In this document: positions 12,354 to 23,514 of the stretch, in pieces
How the letters are laid out: each line of letters starts with the position of its first letter
Position numbering within the stretch: the first letter of the stretch is position 1
From: Pelomyxa schiedti
Taxonomy: Eukaryota; Evosea; Pelobiontida; Pelomyxidae
DNA length: 64,000 nucleotides
Assembly (NCBI GenBank): GCA_020536535.1
Contig: JAHLWZ010000791.1
Coordinates: 243,128-307,127 of the forward strand
Direction of reading: 5' to 3'
Made by a program: the position numbers and the translations under genes
Notes under the pieces: model-generated
Seen by the model: only the letters and a program-made list of their open reading frames with translations
The model's database searches: none
Told to the model about the DNA's origin: nothing

Positions 12354-13324
12354 TGATGCGTTTTGCACATATTGGAATTGTTGCATGCTCAAGTGAAGGT
12401 GCCGCTCTGTGTTTCCGGTCTATATGCTCTCAGTCTGCGGAGTTCCCTGGAAACACACACAGGCACCATCATCCAGGTACTCCCAACTGACACTAGTAAT
12501 GTTGGGTGAGTTCACTACTGAGTTCATTGGCCTGTGTAATGACTTGTTGGTATTGTCTGACACCTCCTCTTGCTAGAGGTGTCAATGCACTGTCCCTCCT
12601 TACAGCGCTATGTGGATTTCCTGGAACAGGGTGACTTACATGGCGTTGCAGGACTGACGTTGGAGTCATCGAGGTTTGGTTTTCCTTTCATCTGGAATCA
12701 AACTTTATACCTAACATGGATAATTAGGAAATTGGCTGCCATGGGAGCAAGGTTCTTGATATGCCCTGACAACACCATCCACTCAGCTTTTCACTTGGTA
12801 GAGAGGGATTCTCCTCTTCCTTGGCTACATATTGCGGCTGTTGTGGCCGACTCTGCTGCATCCCGTGGATTCAGAAGAGTTGGAGTAATGGGAACAAAAT
12901 GGCTGGTGGAAAGTGAAGTTTACCCACAGAAACTTTCAGCAAAGGGAATTGAGTGTGTAAGGTATTTTCCTTCCCGAAGGTTGAGTGAGAGCCGTTTTAT
13001 TGTGTAACAAGACCATCACCAGAGGACAAAGAAGAAGTATCTCGCATTATAATGCAAGAACTAAACCCCCTGAATCTCCTGCCTGGGTCAGTTGGTAAAC
13101 TCAGAGCAGTGGTGGAAAGATTTCGTGAGCAGAACTGTAGTGCAGTTATTTTGGGCTGCACAGAGCTTCCACTGGTTAGTCTATCCATTTGCACACCGGA
13201 ACAGATATTCTCAATTAACCAAAAATAGGTTCTGTGTGATTACAACTGCTGTATCCCCACACTGGACTCCACCAAGCTTCTTGCCGCCGCTGCTGTTCAT
13301 CACTCACATTCCATGATGACCTGA
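12354..13324 (+). CDS. Aspartate/glutamate racemase-family amino-acid racemase
   Basis: This is a cofactor-independent racemase of the Asp/Glu superfamily. It begins FAHIGIVACSSEGAALCF and has the first catalytic-cysteine region in LICPDNTIHSAFH (about 12757-12795). GFRRVGVMGTKWLVESE follows, and the second cysteine lies in AVILGCTELPL (about 13141-13172). Introns were placed at about 12971-13007 (exon end reading CV, next exon RPSPEDKEE) and about 13173-13229 (LPL joined to VLCDYNCCIPTLDS). The reading is continuous through both. The family interconverts L- and D-aspartate, glutamate or related amino acids. The substrate cannot be read here. The length of about 230-250 residues is normal. 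It follows the myotubularin gene by only 60 bp. This type is common in bacteria and patchy in protists, so ancient transfer is possible. Confidence 0.75.
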
Positions 13325-13542
13325 CACATACCTCGTTGACACAACAAAAAAGTGTCTCATAAGTATCTGTTTTACTCATGGGTTATAGTTTTGTTGCTTA
13401 AATTTATCATCACCGACCCTGGTGTCGTTGTGCCTTGCAGGCAACAAAACGTGACAGCTCCCTCCCGCGCTGTATACTTATGGGTCTCTCTGATGGTTAA
13501 TGGGGAAAAGAAAAAAATAGCATAATATTGATCTTTACGGTG

Positions 13543-15712
13543 ATGTGGCAGGCGACACCGGCGCACTTCTTAAGTGCCGACGAGGAACTAGGAAAGGTTC
13601 TGGGCACCCCGAAAAGCCGCAGGTCCGTGGGCGACGGGCGACGCCGGGGCGCGAACGGGTCCCATAATTGCTGCTGGCGGCGCTTCCGGGCTTCCCGCGC
13701 GGTGCCGATGGCGCTGGTCGTTCTTGGTGCCGGGGGGACGTTCTTGCTGCTGTTTTGTGTGTCTTTTGGCCTGGTCAGCCTTCCTGGTTGGGGCAGCGAC
13801 GACGCGCCGGGCGCGACGCCGGAACCCGTCGTTCCCACAATTGGGATAAACCCCCAACTGCTGGCCCCGAAGCCGAGCGATTCTTCTTCCAGTGTTACTA
13901 TCCCGGGAGTTGATGTTGATGTTGATGTTGATGTGGACGTGGACTTGGGAAAGGGGCTGGATGATGGAGTAGGGAGTAAGATTGGCGTAGAAAAACGAAG
14001 CAAAAGTGAAGATATGGGAGCTCAAGTTGCGACTCTGACTGCCGACCATCAGAGCTCTGTGGTGGCTCCAAATTCTGGACAGGAGCATAGTACTCAATAT
14101 TTATCTGGACCCATGGAAGTACAGCCGTCTTTACCCGAAGTCAGTGAAGACACGCCTGTAGCACATTCATGCCCACATTATGCTGGAAGAAACTATTACA
14201 AATACCCTGTGGTCATCCACAAGGGCATTGATCAGTTGTTTATCAATATGGTAAAGAACCTTCGTCACCTCTTTCCCTCTCAAAATTTCACAGACCAAAT
14301 GCGATATTCCTTGCGTAGTTGCTTCAAAAATAACAGCATTTGGCTACATTGATGCCCACATGACCCGCCTTCCTGGCACCAATGTTGGTCATTCACCTAA
14401 AAACTGTGAGCATGTCCAAGACATTTTCTTTTCTATGGAGAGTGCGCAACAATACCCTGCTTGCCAATGTATGTCAAGCGGATACCAATATGATTTTTCA
14501 TTAACGTTAGTATTCTGACAGTGGATGTTGCAAGGAAAAAGTATGATATTGTTGCTACATACGATCTTGATTCAGACGTACCTGCACCTTATTTTAGCTG
14601 GGCGGAATATGATTTTATGGCACCCCTGGCACCCAAGGTAAAATATCCTTTATTATCTTTTTTATTTTGAGAACGCAATAAGAATGCCCCAGCTATGGCA
14701 GTTGCCCTGATCTCCAACTGTAACGCAAAGAACAACCGTCTTCAATATCTAAGTGCTCTTATGAGTGCGGGAGTCACCGTTGACTCCTATGGAACGTGTA
14801 TGAATAACAAAGAGTTCCCTGCAAACCTGCACACTGGTAACTACTTTGCTGAAAAAATCGCCTTGACCCGAAACTATAAGTTTGCTATTGCATTTGAGAA
14901 CTCCAACACCAAGGATTATGTGACTGAAAAGCTCTTTGCAACTTTTGTTGCAGGAGCGGTTCCAAGTATAATGTCTTTTTGCCTTCCTGTTCTAATATCG
15001 CACAGTTCACATGGGTATAGAGGATGTGCACCGCTTTGGTCCTTCACAACACTCTATCATTTCGGTGCACGATTTTGGGTGCCCTATCCGTACCACATTT
15101 GCTTTTGTGGTAACCCTGGAAAATTAGGTCCCCTGTCGAACTCGCCCAGTACTTGAAACTGTTGGATAGTAATGATACTTTGTATCAGGAATATCTCTCC
15201 TGGAAAATAACAGGCTACTCAAAGGAATTCAAGGCTTTAGTCGATTTAGCCAATGTAATTCTAACTTTTTCCACTTTGCATTCGAGCCTAAGTGTTCTTA
15301 GGTTCATTCAGCATGCCGGCTCTGTATAAAAGTTGCTGACAATCAAAGAACCCTCTTTGGGGAACCACAAACACCGCTCCAGTTCCGTAACTACGCCGAC
15401 GTCGTATCTGCGGAAACAGAGTTTTTGAGTACCCCTTCCTTCCACCGAACAGTTTTGTCTAATTCTTTTTCTACTACAGGATTTCGTGTTCGTAACCGAG
15501 GAACCTTTTGGTTCCACAACCTACGCCTCCCCCTCAACGGCCTAGAGTTCTCCAGCCTCACTAATAAACTTAGCAGTGCACTACCACACCCACAAGGCAC
15601 AGAACTGTGGGAAGTCTACCTTGCTCACAACCAAACAAACAAAATAGCCTGTGACAGTGATGTCCGGACTCTGATGGTGGATGGGGTGGAATTGGAGGCA
15701 TACTTTGTGTAA
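13543..15712 (+). CDS. GT10 alpha-1,3-fucosyltransferase-like type II membrane protein
   Basis: A cytoplasmic Arg-rich segment is followed by one signal-anchor helix ([18 protein letters not shown], about 13706-13760). A low-complexity stem carries a (Asp-Val)n run (13909-13950), and then comes a luminal glycosyltransferase domain. The diagnostic GT10 text is [20 protein letters not shown] followed by [12 protein letters not shown] (about 14875-14970), which binds GDP-fucose in the family. A Cys-containing C-terminal part (about 15300-15712) completes the gene. Introns are present around 14250-14660 and 14970-15130. The enzyme should act in the Golgi on glycoproteins or glycolipids. The acceptor is unknown. 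The 5' exon is strongly GC-rich compared with the downstream exons. Confidence 0.8.
13909..13953 (+). repeat. GATGTT/GATGTG coding microsatellite
   Basis: A short hexanucleotide-like run (GTTGAT repeated, grading into GTGGAC) encodes alternating Asp-Val in the stem of the fucosyltransferase. Such a tract is expected to vary in length between strains. Confidence 0.8.
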
Positions 15713-15795
15713 GTGAGTGATTGAAGTTGTTGGCCAAGTGTGATTGATAGTAAAATATCTTTCTTCTTCACTACAATAGTATCTCTATGTTTCAT

Positions 15796-17542
15796 TTAGT
15801 GCTTTTTGGCTCCCAGCTTCTTCCTAGTAGCGGGATTTGGTCTTTTGGATTTGACTCCCAGTCTCCGGCCTCCTGTATTTGGTGATTTGGCTGCTGCAGT
15901 AGGTGGTTTTTTGCTAAACTTTTTGCCTCCACCATAACCACTTTTCCCACTAGGCTTCTCCTTAATTCCTCTCTTTGGTGCTTTGGAGTGTGTGTCGCTA
16001 AGATGGAAATCCTCTTCCCCCTTTCCTCTACTCTTTCCTTGTCTGGGGAGTGCTATGAAGTCATCGGCGGTACTCTTCTTTCCTGGCCCTTTGCTCCTTC
16101 TTCCGTCATTGTGCTCAAGGGTTGGGTCTGTCCTTGCCCACTTGCTGTGAAAGTTAAGTAAGAATGTATCTACGAGGGGAAGTAGTGGCATACTCCATTG
16201 TTGGTATGGCACCAGGGGGCAGTGCACCTGCAGGGCGTTTCCTTTTGGACAATGCTTGTTTTGGAGCTGGCTTAGACTCCCCAAAATTTTTTTCTAATTC
16301 AATGGCAAAATCCTTTGCGTCGTCCTCTTTGTCTTTCCTCACTTGAAAATCCAGGTAAGTTACCTAAGTTTCGTACATGCATATAATTACCTGATCTCCA
16401 CTTCTTCAGCTTGTCCATGTGCTCTTTTTTTTGCTTCATTTTTTCAAGCTCTTTTTCATGTTGCACTTTTTTCCCGAATTTTTTGTTTTGACGTTGTTTT
16501 GCAACGTATTCCACAGCATGTAACTTCTTCTTTTCAACACTGAGATTTTGTTGTATCTGTGGCCCTTTGTTAACCAGCAGTAAAAGTCAAAAAGTAAATA
16601 CCCGATGAAGGTGTTCATCCGATTTTACCATCTCAGCAAAATAGTCCTCAGGACGGCGAATTTTTATCTGGTACTGTTCACAGAGAGCAAATCCTCTTTT
16701 CACAGCATCGAGTGCTTGTGCATAACTGGAAACAATCAACTAAACACATTACTTTGCAGTGGCGAGGGAATAAATTGCCAAAACAACAAATGCATAGTAA
16801 AAATCGGGGAAAAAAAAGAAGAAGAAGAAGAAAGAAGCAGAAGAAGAACATATAGCAACGAATACACAAGACAAAAACAGAAGTAAATAATTGGGACAAG
16901 GTGTGTGATAGTGGCATACAAAGTGAGCTCTCTTTCCTGATCGTCGTCGATCCGCTCCACCTTGTTTGGCGCCTCCGAAGTCACAACCAAAGTCTCGCCC
17001 CACGGCGCCCCCTCTGATATCGACATCTCCCTCAGCGTCTTCTTCAGCCCCTTCACGTTGTTCACCGTCCTCGGGTCAAAGTCCCCCTCGCCGCCCGCCG
17101 AGTCGCCGCCGCCGTGGCCGTGGCCGTGGCCGTAGCCGCCGCCCTCGTCGTCGTCGCCGTCGTCGTCGTCGTCCGCGCCGGCGCCGGCGTTGGCGGAGTT
17201 CATCTGCCTCAGCATCTTGTACTGCTCGGCCAGCGAGGGCACGGGCTCGCCCGTCTGCTCGTCGATGAACCTGCCGTCCGCGGTCATCGAGGCCATGATG
17301 GTGCGCGTCACGTTTGAGCTCTCGGACGGCGTCGACGACGGCATTATGGGAGCCGCCCTCTTGAGCGCCGCCGCGGCCCTCGCCGCCGCCGCCGACGCCT
17401 CGTCGTCGTGCGACCTGCGCGCGGGCTTGGGCACCACCGTGCGCCGCTTCGTCGTCGCCGCCGCCGCCGCCGCCGCCTTCGACGTCGGGGCGCCGCGCTG
17501 GCCTCCTTTCATCTTCCCTACCTTGTTCCCGAACGGCATCAC
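15796..17542 (-). CDS. EBP2: rRNA-processing protein EBP2 (EBNA1BP2) homologue
   Basis: This nucleolar protein is required for 27S pre-rRNA processing and 60S assembly. The first exon (about 16922-17542) encodes a basic, Ala-rich and then acidic tail, ending in NVKGLKKTLREMSI, then GAPWGETLVVTSE. Later exons give AQALDAVKRGF with EQYQIKIRRPEDYFAEM, then AVEYVAKQRQNKKFGKKVQ (about 16450-16520) and MDKLKKWRS, which are the hallmark EBP2 blocks. The C-terminus is very basic with KSGYGGGKKF (about 15905-15935), matching the family's KYGFGGKKR end. Introns of about 45-230 nt separate the exons. The gene is head to head with eIF3c, 344 bp between starts. The first exon is extremely GC-rich, with Asp/Gly/His repeats. 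Confidence 0.9.
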
Positions 17543-17886
17543 CCTGCTACTCTTGCGCCTTGCTTTTTGTAATTTGTTAAGGGCTCAATTTATCGGCGAC
17601 ATGCAACTGCTTGGATAGGCGAAACGGAACAGATCTGGTGGGAGAACAGGAGTGAACTTTGAATAGAGCATGTTGGACTGCTGTGTGGGAGTATGTGCTG
17701 GTGATTGAGTGTGTTGAGGACCAGAGTAGGTGTCCAATCAAAAAGGGTCTCAGAGATTCAGTTGCAAATGAAGTTTTTGTTTTCCTTGTCTTTTCATTCC
17801 AAGACAATAAGCGCCCCGCGACACCACGGTCGTCATTTCGGGTACAGTAACAGTACACACAACCAAGGCCTTCGATCTAGATCACA
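17543..17886. promoter_or_regulatory. Shared intergenic promoter region of EBP2 and eIF3c
   Basis: The 344 bp between the two divergent start codons must hold both promoters and 5' leaders. It contains no convincing open frame. I see no unambiguous TATA box. Placing two ribosome-biogenesis and translation genes on one spacer suggests co-expression, which is inference. Confidence 0.5.
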
Positions 17887-20800
17887 ATGTCTAAGTTTTG
17901 GGCGACGGAAAACGGCTCCGACGAGGAAGATCGCAACGAAGAAAATGAGGATCGCAACGACGATGGCGGTGAAGAGGAAGAAGAGGATTTGATGGGAAAA
18001 CGTTCCGCAACTCCGTCTTCCACTCGCGTCGAGGAAGCGAAGCCAAAGAAGTACGTGTTACGGGGAACACCCTTTTTTCCCCCTCTCCCCCTTTTTTTGG
18101 GAAGAAACTATTGGGTTTTTTTTTTCCCCCAAACAATGGCATTACCTGCCCAAGTATGTAATTTCCTGCACAGGTCTATGTTCTCCGTTGAGGACTCTGA
18201 CAGCGACGAAGGCGAGACGAGACGCGTTGTTGTAAGTCACGCGCAGAAGAAAGTTCAAGAGTTCAAGGCTGTTATCAAAGCCATTGGTGCGCACGCCAAG
18301 GCGGACGCATGGGGTGAAGTGTCTAATGACTTGGATAAACTTCTAAAAGTAGAAGCCCTCACCAATGAATGCCTTCTATTGATCCCACACTTTCTCTTTC
18401 TTCTACAAAATAGCTTGGGGCCAAGCCCACCAACTCTTTCAGTAAGGAAGTATGGCCTCCACGTGATCTGCTTCATGGTTTGTCCAAAATTCAGTTCTTG
18501 TACACCACCAGAGAGCAAGACACAGATACAAAGCTTCCAGGCCAGTGTGTCAAGTAAGTCGGTTTATTTGAATGCCACAATAAGTAACGTGCCTTCAGAA
18601 TATTCCGAGCCATGAAAACACGCATGAAGAAGATTTATGCCCCATTTGCTAAAGATCTTGCTCTGTACAACGCAGATCCTGACGAGTCTGAGATAGAACC
18701 CGAGGAACCCAAAGACTCCGATGTTGATGAAAATGAGGACGAATCCCCAGAACCAATTCAGAAAGAGCCTGAGGAAGATGAAGGTGAGACTGAAGAAAAG
18801 CCTGCTCCTGCTGGTAGAAGTAAATGGACCAAGAAGGCTAAAGCAGATAGCGAATCGAGTGAAGATGAGCAGAAGGATGAACCTGAGACTAGTGATTCTG
18901 ATGACTTCATGAGGCCAAACAGGCCTAGGACACGTGAATACTGGCTGAAAAGACCAGCTAAAAAAGAGGTCGAGGTCAAAGCAGACTCAGAAGTAGACGA
19001 GCCTGAACCTACAGACGAGGTTGATGAACTACCCACTGAAGAAATTGATGAGTCTGAGTTACCCCCTGATGAGGAAGTTGAAGTTATTGATGAAGAAGAA
19101 CAACAGAGAAGAGACGAGGCAGAGGCCCGCAGAAAGCGGAAAGCTGCTAAAGCAGAAGCCAAGAAAGAAGAAATGACACCAGATGCCATCCTCAAACAAC
19201 TTGAAGAAATATGTTCGTCTCGAGGAAGGAAAGGTGTGAAGCCGTTGTTACAAGCTGCTAGGCTTTCGCGTTACCTCAAGCATGCTATTCAAATTCGAGA
19301 TTGGAAGCTTGCTCTCCGCTTGTCTGTTGTACTGACTGCTGTAGAGTTTGATACAACTCCCCGTAGTGCAGAGTTCATGCTTACCAGTGAGTGGAACAAG
19401 TGTGTGTCCACATTGATCAAGGTGTTGGACATTCTTGATCAAGATCGCTCGTTGGTTGTCCAAGAAGGTAGTAACATAACTCTAACGGCTATATGGTCTT
19501 CTAATTTTTTCACAGAAAATGCGCCAGTAGCAGAATCTCAAGAGGGGGAGGCTGGGATCACCAAACTCAGCATTCTTACTTTCATTGAACGATTGGATGA
19601 CCAATTCATCAAATCTTTGCAACATTTAGATCCACACACATCGGAGTATTTACAACGCATGAATGATGAGCCAAGCCTGGTTTCATTGGCACAACATGCT
19701 TACACGTACTACGTCCGTGTAAAAAATGCCCGTAACGCTGCCCGATGTGCACTGGTGGCACTACAGCATACTTATTACCGACGCCCAGCAGCAAATCCCT
19801 CTCCGACTACTATAGCAGCCGAAGCAAAACAGCAAGAGCTGGTGCATGAACTGTGCTCATATATTATTAATAACGGCGAGGATCGTATTCGTGCTCGTGC
19901 AGTTTTGTGCCGTGTATATTATGATGCTCTCCATGATTTATTTTACGAAGCCCGTGACCTGCTTCTCACGTCTCATCTACAAGAAGTTATTTCCGATATG
20001 GACCACACACATCAAGTATTGTTCAATCGTTCCATGGTTCAGTTGGGTATGTGCGCGTTTCGAAAAGGTCTTGTCTATGAGGCCCATGGCTGCCTTCAGG
20101 ATATGTATTCAGGGACCCCCATAAAAGAGCTTCTTGGCCAAGTACATTTCTTTTCTTCTTCCAGCTTGAGTTAACACTATGAAGGGGTTTTCACAACAAC
20201 TTACGCGAATGCAAGAGAGAGACCCTGTTTTAGAACGGATAGAGAAAGCTCGCCAAGTTCCTTATCATATGCACATCAACTTGGAGCTTGTGGAAGCATG
20301 TTACCTTCTTGCAGCAATGCTTATAGAGATTCCTGGCATGGCTGCCCAGCTACACGCTTCTCACGGCGTTCCTGACCCAAGCCTCCGAAAGAGACAAGTA
20401 GTAAATAGAAATTTCCGGAGACTCATCGAGGCTGCTGATAAGCAACCGTTTTATGGACCACCACAGTATGTGAGGGAGGTGGTAGTTGCAGGTGTGTTCC
20501 CTCCCACCACACAACACACGTCTGACGAAAATAACAGCTTCACGCCATCTACGATCATGTGATTGGAGAAAATGCACCGATCTAGTGCTTGGTCTAAAAG
20601 CATGGTCCTTCATCACACCAGCAGCATCATCTGCAGCACTGAAAACACTTCTGAAGTCAAAGATCCAAGAAGCAGCCTTCAAAACATTCTTATTCCACAA
20701 CTCCCGCTTCTACACTTCAATCACTCTCGCAAGACTCTGCGAGCTGTTTGACCTTCCACAAAACATCGCACACAGCATCCTATGCAGGATGCTTAGCAAC

Positions 20801-21157
20801 GAGGAGCTTATCAACGCATCGCTAGACCAACCATCCAACATACTTGTGTTCCACCCACCCCCAACACACACCCAAGCAGTGTCACTAATGCTCGCCGACA
20901 AACTCGCATCGCTTGTGGAGAACAACGAGCACGTGTTTGAGACCCGCACCGCGTCACTTGCACCACCACCACCCCCGCAATCATCATCCACAGGCTCGTC
21001 CTCATCATACTTTGGAGGCTACAGAGGCAGGCAATCCAGAGGGGAAGACCAGAGTGAATCGGGCAGCACTGGCAGGTATGGAAGAGGCAGAGGAGGAGAG
21101 AACAGATACAGAGGAGGGGCAACACAACGGCCCGGCCGACTCCCTGACAACTCATGA
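17887..21157 (+). CDS. EIF3C: Translation initiation factor eIF3 subunit C
   Basis: This is a core eIF3 subunit that bridges eIF1/eIF5 and the 40S ribosome. The start MSKFWATENGSDEED fits the family's MSRFFA..GSDSE beginning. An acidic, Lys-rich linker (18660-19160) precedes the conserved body: DAILKQLEEICSSRGRKG, then LARDLLLTSHLQE-like text, NRSMVQLGMCAFRKGLVYEA and TPIKELLGQ. After an intron of about 45 nt at 20140-20184, GFSQQLTRMQERDPVLER leads to VPYHMHINLELVEACYLL. The PCI/winged-helix part (YTSITLARLCELFDLP, then ELINASLDQPSNILVFH) and an Arg/Gly-rich tail (about 21010-21150) close the protein. The intron ending at about 20535 rejoins VVVA to ASRHLRSCDWRKC. Boundaries between 18340 and 18610 are less certain. 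eIF3m lies 12 kb downstream. Confidence 0.92.
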
Positions 21158-21315
21158 CCAATGACCCTTCACAGGCAGTAACAAACAACAAAAAAAAAAA
21201 TTTCAGGCTAGGCAAGTGTTGGTCTTTTTTTTATTCTTTGTTTTTGCTTGCACAGAGGTTGGGTGGTTTTTGTGGGAACACCACAGGTGCTTGATACCAA
21301 CAGTTTTATTTTTTT

Positions 21316-22243
21316 TTAGGGTGTTCCTTTGCCTAGTTCTTTCTCATACATCAGAATGGCTGTGTATGTTTGCCACGTGATAGCAGGATCGCGCAGAACA
21401 TCACCACTTATTCCAGCCTTATTGGTGGCACAGTGAGTAACAAATGTCCTCACATCCCAGTTGTTGTCAGTGGCTACCTATTTGGGTGTTGGTTGTTAGG
21501 GAATGTAGTGACCTGCAACACAGAAGGTGTTGGGGGATGCTTTTTCACTAATTAGTGGAAGGAATTTTCACCTGAGGAAGATAGGTGCCACTACGCCAGC
21601 CTTTGGTTACAATTATACCATGTTCACCTACGCGGACTTGGCGCAGTGGATCAATAATCTTAACTGGTGGTGTCAGAACTGAGATACATATATCTATTTG
21701 GTTCCTTAAAGAATTGGTTATTCTGGGGGTTACATATTTTCTATTTGTCTAGAGACACACGGACACAAACCTGAATTCTTGGCTAGAAATTTTCTTGAAC
21801 CGATCATCAGAGAGTGTTTCTACAGCCCTGGATTCAACAACCTTTTAGAATTCAATAAAAAGCCCATTTCCTTCTTTGCTACACTCTATTCAATAGCTAC
21901 CTCATACAAGGGCTCGTCTGGGGTAAAAATCCCAATACATCCCCTTAAACGGCCATCGTTTTCATATGTAACAAAGCACCCTCCACATTGCCTGTCCACT
22001 CCTAATCGCTAGCAAATTCACCAAGTCAGCAAAGGAACCGCCAACCAAAAAGGCCACCGAAAGCAACAAAAACAAAAGCCCATAGGCACACTAAGAAGTG
22101 ACTCCAATAACAAACCACTGGGGGCACACCCTGGCCTGAGCCTCGAACGATGGAGTGGGGGTGTGATCCAAGTAACATTGTGCTGCTGTACGTGCAACGT
22201 AGAGCAGGAACCTCTTCTGTTCCTCGTTGAGTGTCAGTGACAT
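21316..22243 (-). CDS. AMMECR1-domain protein
   Basis: This gene is visible only after splicing. The exon from the ATG at 22243 reads SLTLNEEQKRFLLYVA, then SFEAQARVCPQW. The next exon gives GCFVTYENDGRLRGCIG (about 21920-21985), the signature LRGCIG motif of the AMMECR1/AmmeMemoRadiSam-A family. EAVETLSDDRFKKISSQEF follows (about 21775-21830). Another exon gives LTPPVKIIDPLRQVRVGEHG and the motif TYLPQ (about 21575-21690). The last exon runs VATDNNWDVRTFVTHC to LGKGTP and stops at 21316-21318. Each junction preserves frame with GT-AG introns of about 60-130 nt. The molecular function of AMMECR1 is not well established; animal members are linked to nuclear and mitochondrial roles. The size of about 180 residues is that of a single-domain family member. 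Confidence 0.85.
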
Positions 22244-22373
22244 TGGGGGATTGGCTTGGGTTAGACGAAAATTGAAGGGTGATGAAGAGTATGAAGGCTC
22301 TCTCGGGAATTGGGGTATATTTCTTGTATTGCATTGGGGCTTTTTTTTTCCCCTCCATTACTATTATCCGTCA

Positions 22374-23287
22374 CTAGGGTTTCTTGGCTACTCGGCTTTT
22401 CTTGGAGGATGGTGCTAGTTTGGGACTTGCGGTGGTTGTGGTTGTGGATGTGGATGTGCTGGCTGAGGGTGGGGTCTTCCTTTTTTCCGGTGCTGATTTC
22501 TTGGTGTCTGTTTTGGGGGGTTTGATGGCTTTTGGTTTGACGGGTGCTGTGGCTTTCGGTTTGATGGTTTTTGGGGTGCTTTGTTTGGTGGTTGGTTGTG
22601 CCTTTGAGGCGGTTGGCTTCTTTACCTTTTGAGTTACGGCTGTGGTTGGTGTGGGGTTTTCGTTTGTTGTTGGATTTGCCTCTGGTGTTGGCTCTGCTGT
22701 TGAATCAATTTCTTTTTCTGTTGTGTCAGATGAATTCGTATTTTGCTTTCCGACTCCGTGTTTTATAAATCTTGCAGCAGCTTGCTGGTCGATTCTCGCA
22801 GCTGGGAGTAAATTGATTAAAAAAGATTGTATTGGTAGGTATGCCTTTGGCCCTGTTTGTCAAGTCCTTCAATTTCTCGAAGTACTCTTTAATTCTCCCC
22901 TGACCCAAGAAAATTCGCTCAATTTAAGTCATTACAATAGAGAAAGCTGTACCATCTCGGCTACTACTGGGTGATTTTGGGTAGATACTCCTTGAGTCTT
23001 TAAAAACACTTGACGAACGTAAGTAATAGCGAAGTAGTGAACAGACAGGCCGCAGAAGCAAAGAATTAGCTCGAAAAAGATAAAAAAAAAAAAACCGAAC
23101 TGTAAAACAGAGAGTTGATCGCGTAGGCCAAGGTCATGTGCAATTTTGCTTGGTCCACAGGTTGTAGTTTTTCTTTCAACTCTTGCAAAGACACCTCAAA
23201 CAGAGGCTCCAACTGGGATTCCAGTTTAGAGATTGTGTCATCCACCTCCGTCAGCGTGTGCGTCACATCCTCCGGCACAAGGTCCAT
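22374..23287 (-). CDS. C1D: Exosome cofactor C1D/Rrp47/LRP1 with basic tail
   Basis: Rrp47/C1D partners the Rrp6 exonuclease in the nuclear exosome for rRNA and snoRNA maturation. From the ATG at 23287 exon 1 reads LTEVDDTISKLESQLEPLFE, then KLHMTLAYAINSLF, the classical Sas10/C1D helical motif. The following exons give VFLKTQGVSTQNHPVVAEM, then GRIKEYFEKLKDLTNRAK and AARIDQQAAARFIKHGVGK, each matching the family (HPVK.EL.RI...Y, then KLDR.AA.RF.K). The C-terminus is an unusual tail of about 120 residues, very rich in Lys, Pro, Ser, Thr and Ala, resembling a histone H1 tail, ending AKKP at the stop 22374-22376. One intron (22802-22844) begins with GC instead of GT. The gene is divergent from the Kelch gene. 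Confidence 0.88.
22802..22844 (-). other. GC-AG intron in C1D
   Basis: On the minus strand the exon end AAAG is followed by gcatac, and the intron closes with cccag 43 nt later. The join gives NRAK-AARIDQQAAARF, which matches the C1D family. No GT occurs where it would keep that reading frame. Confidence 0.85.
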
Positions 23288-23514
23288 CCCTCCGCTTTAT
23301 TACCTACAATCAGATCTACACTCTGCAATTACCAAATTCCGCTACTGCAGGCAACGAGTGCCACATGACAAACCGAAGTAATTGGGCCAGGGCCCCATAA
23401 TCTTGCCCAAGTGCGCTCTCGCTCGGTCCTCCGGCCCAGGCCCCAGCCAGGTCCGGCTCGATCAGATCTGTCAAACACCCGAACGGCAGCAGATCAGATT
23501 CGTCTAAAAAGAAA

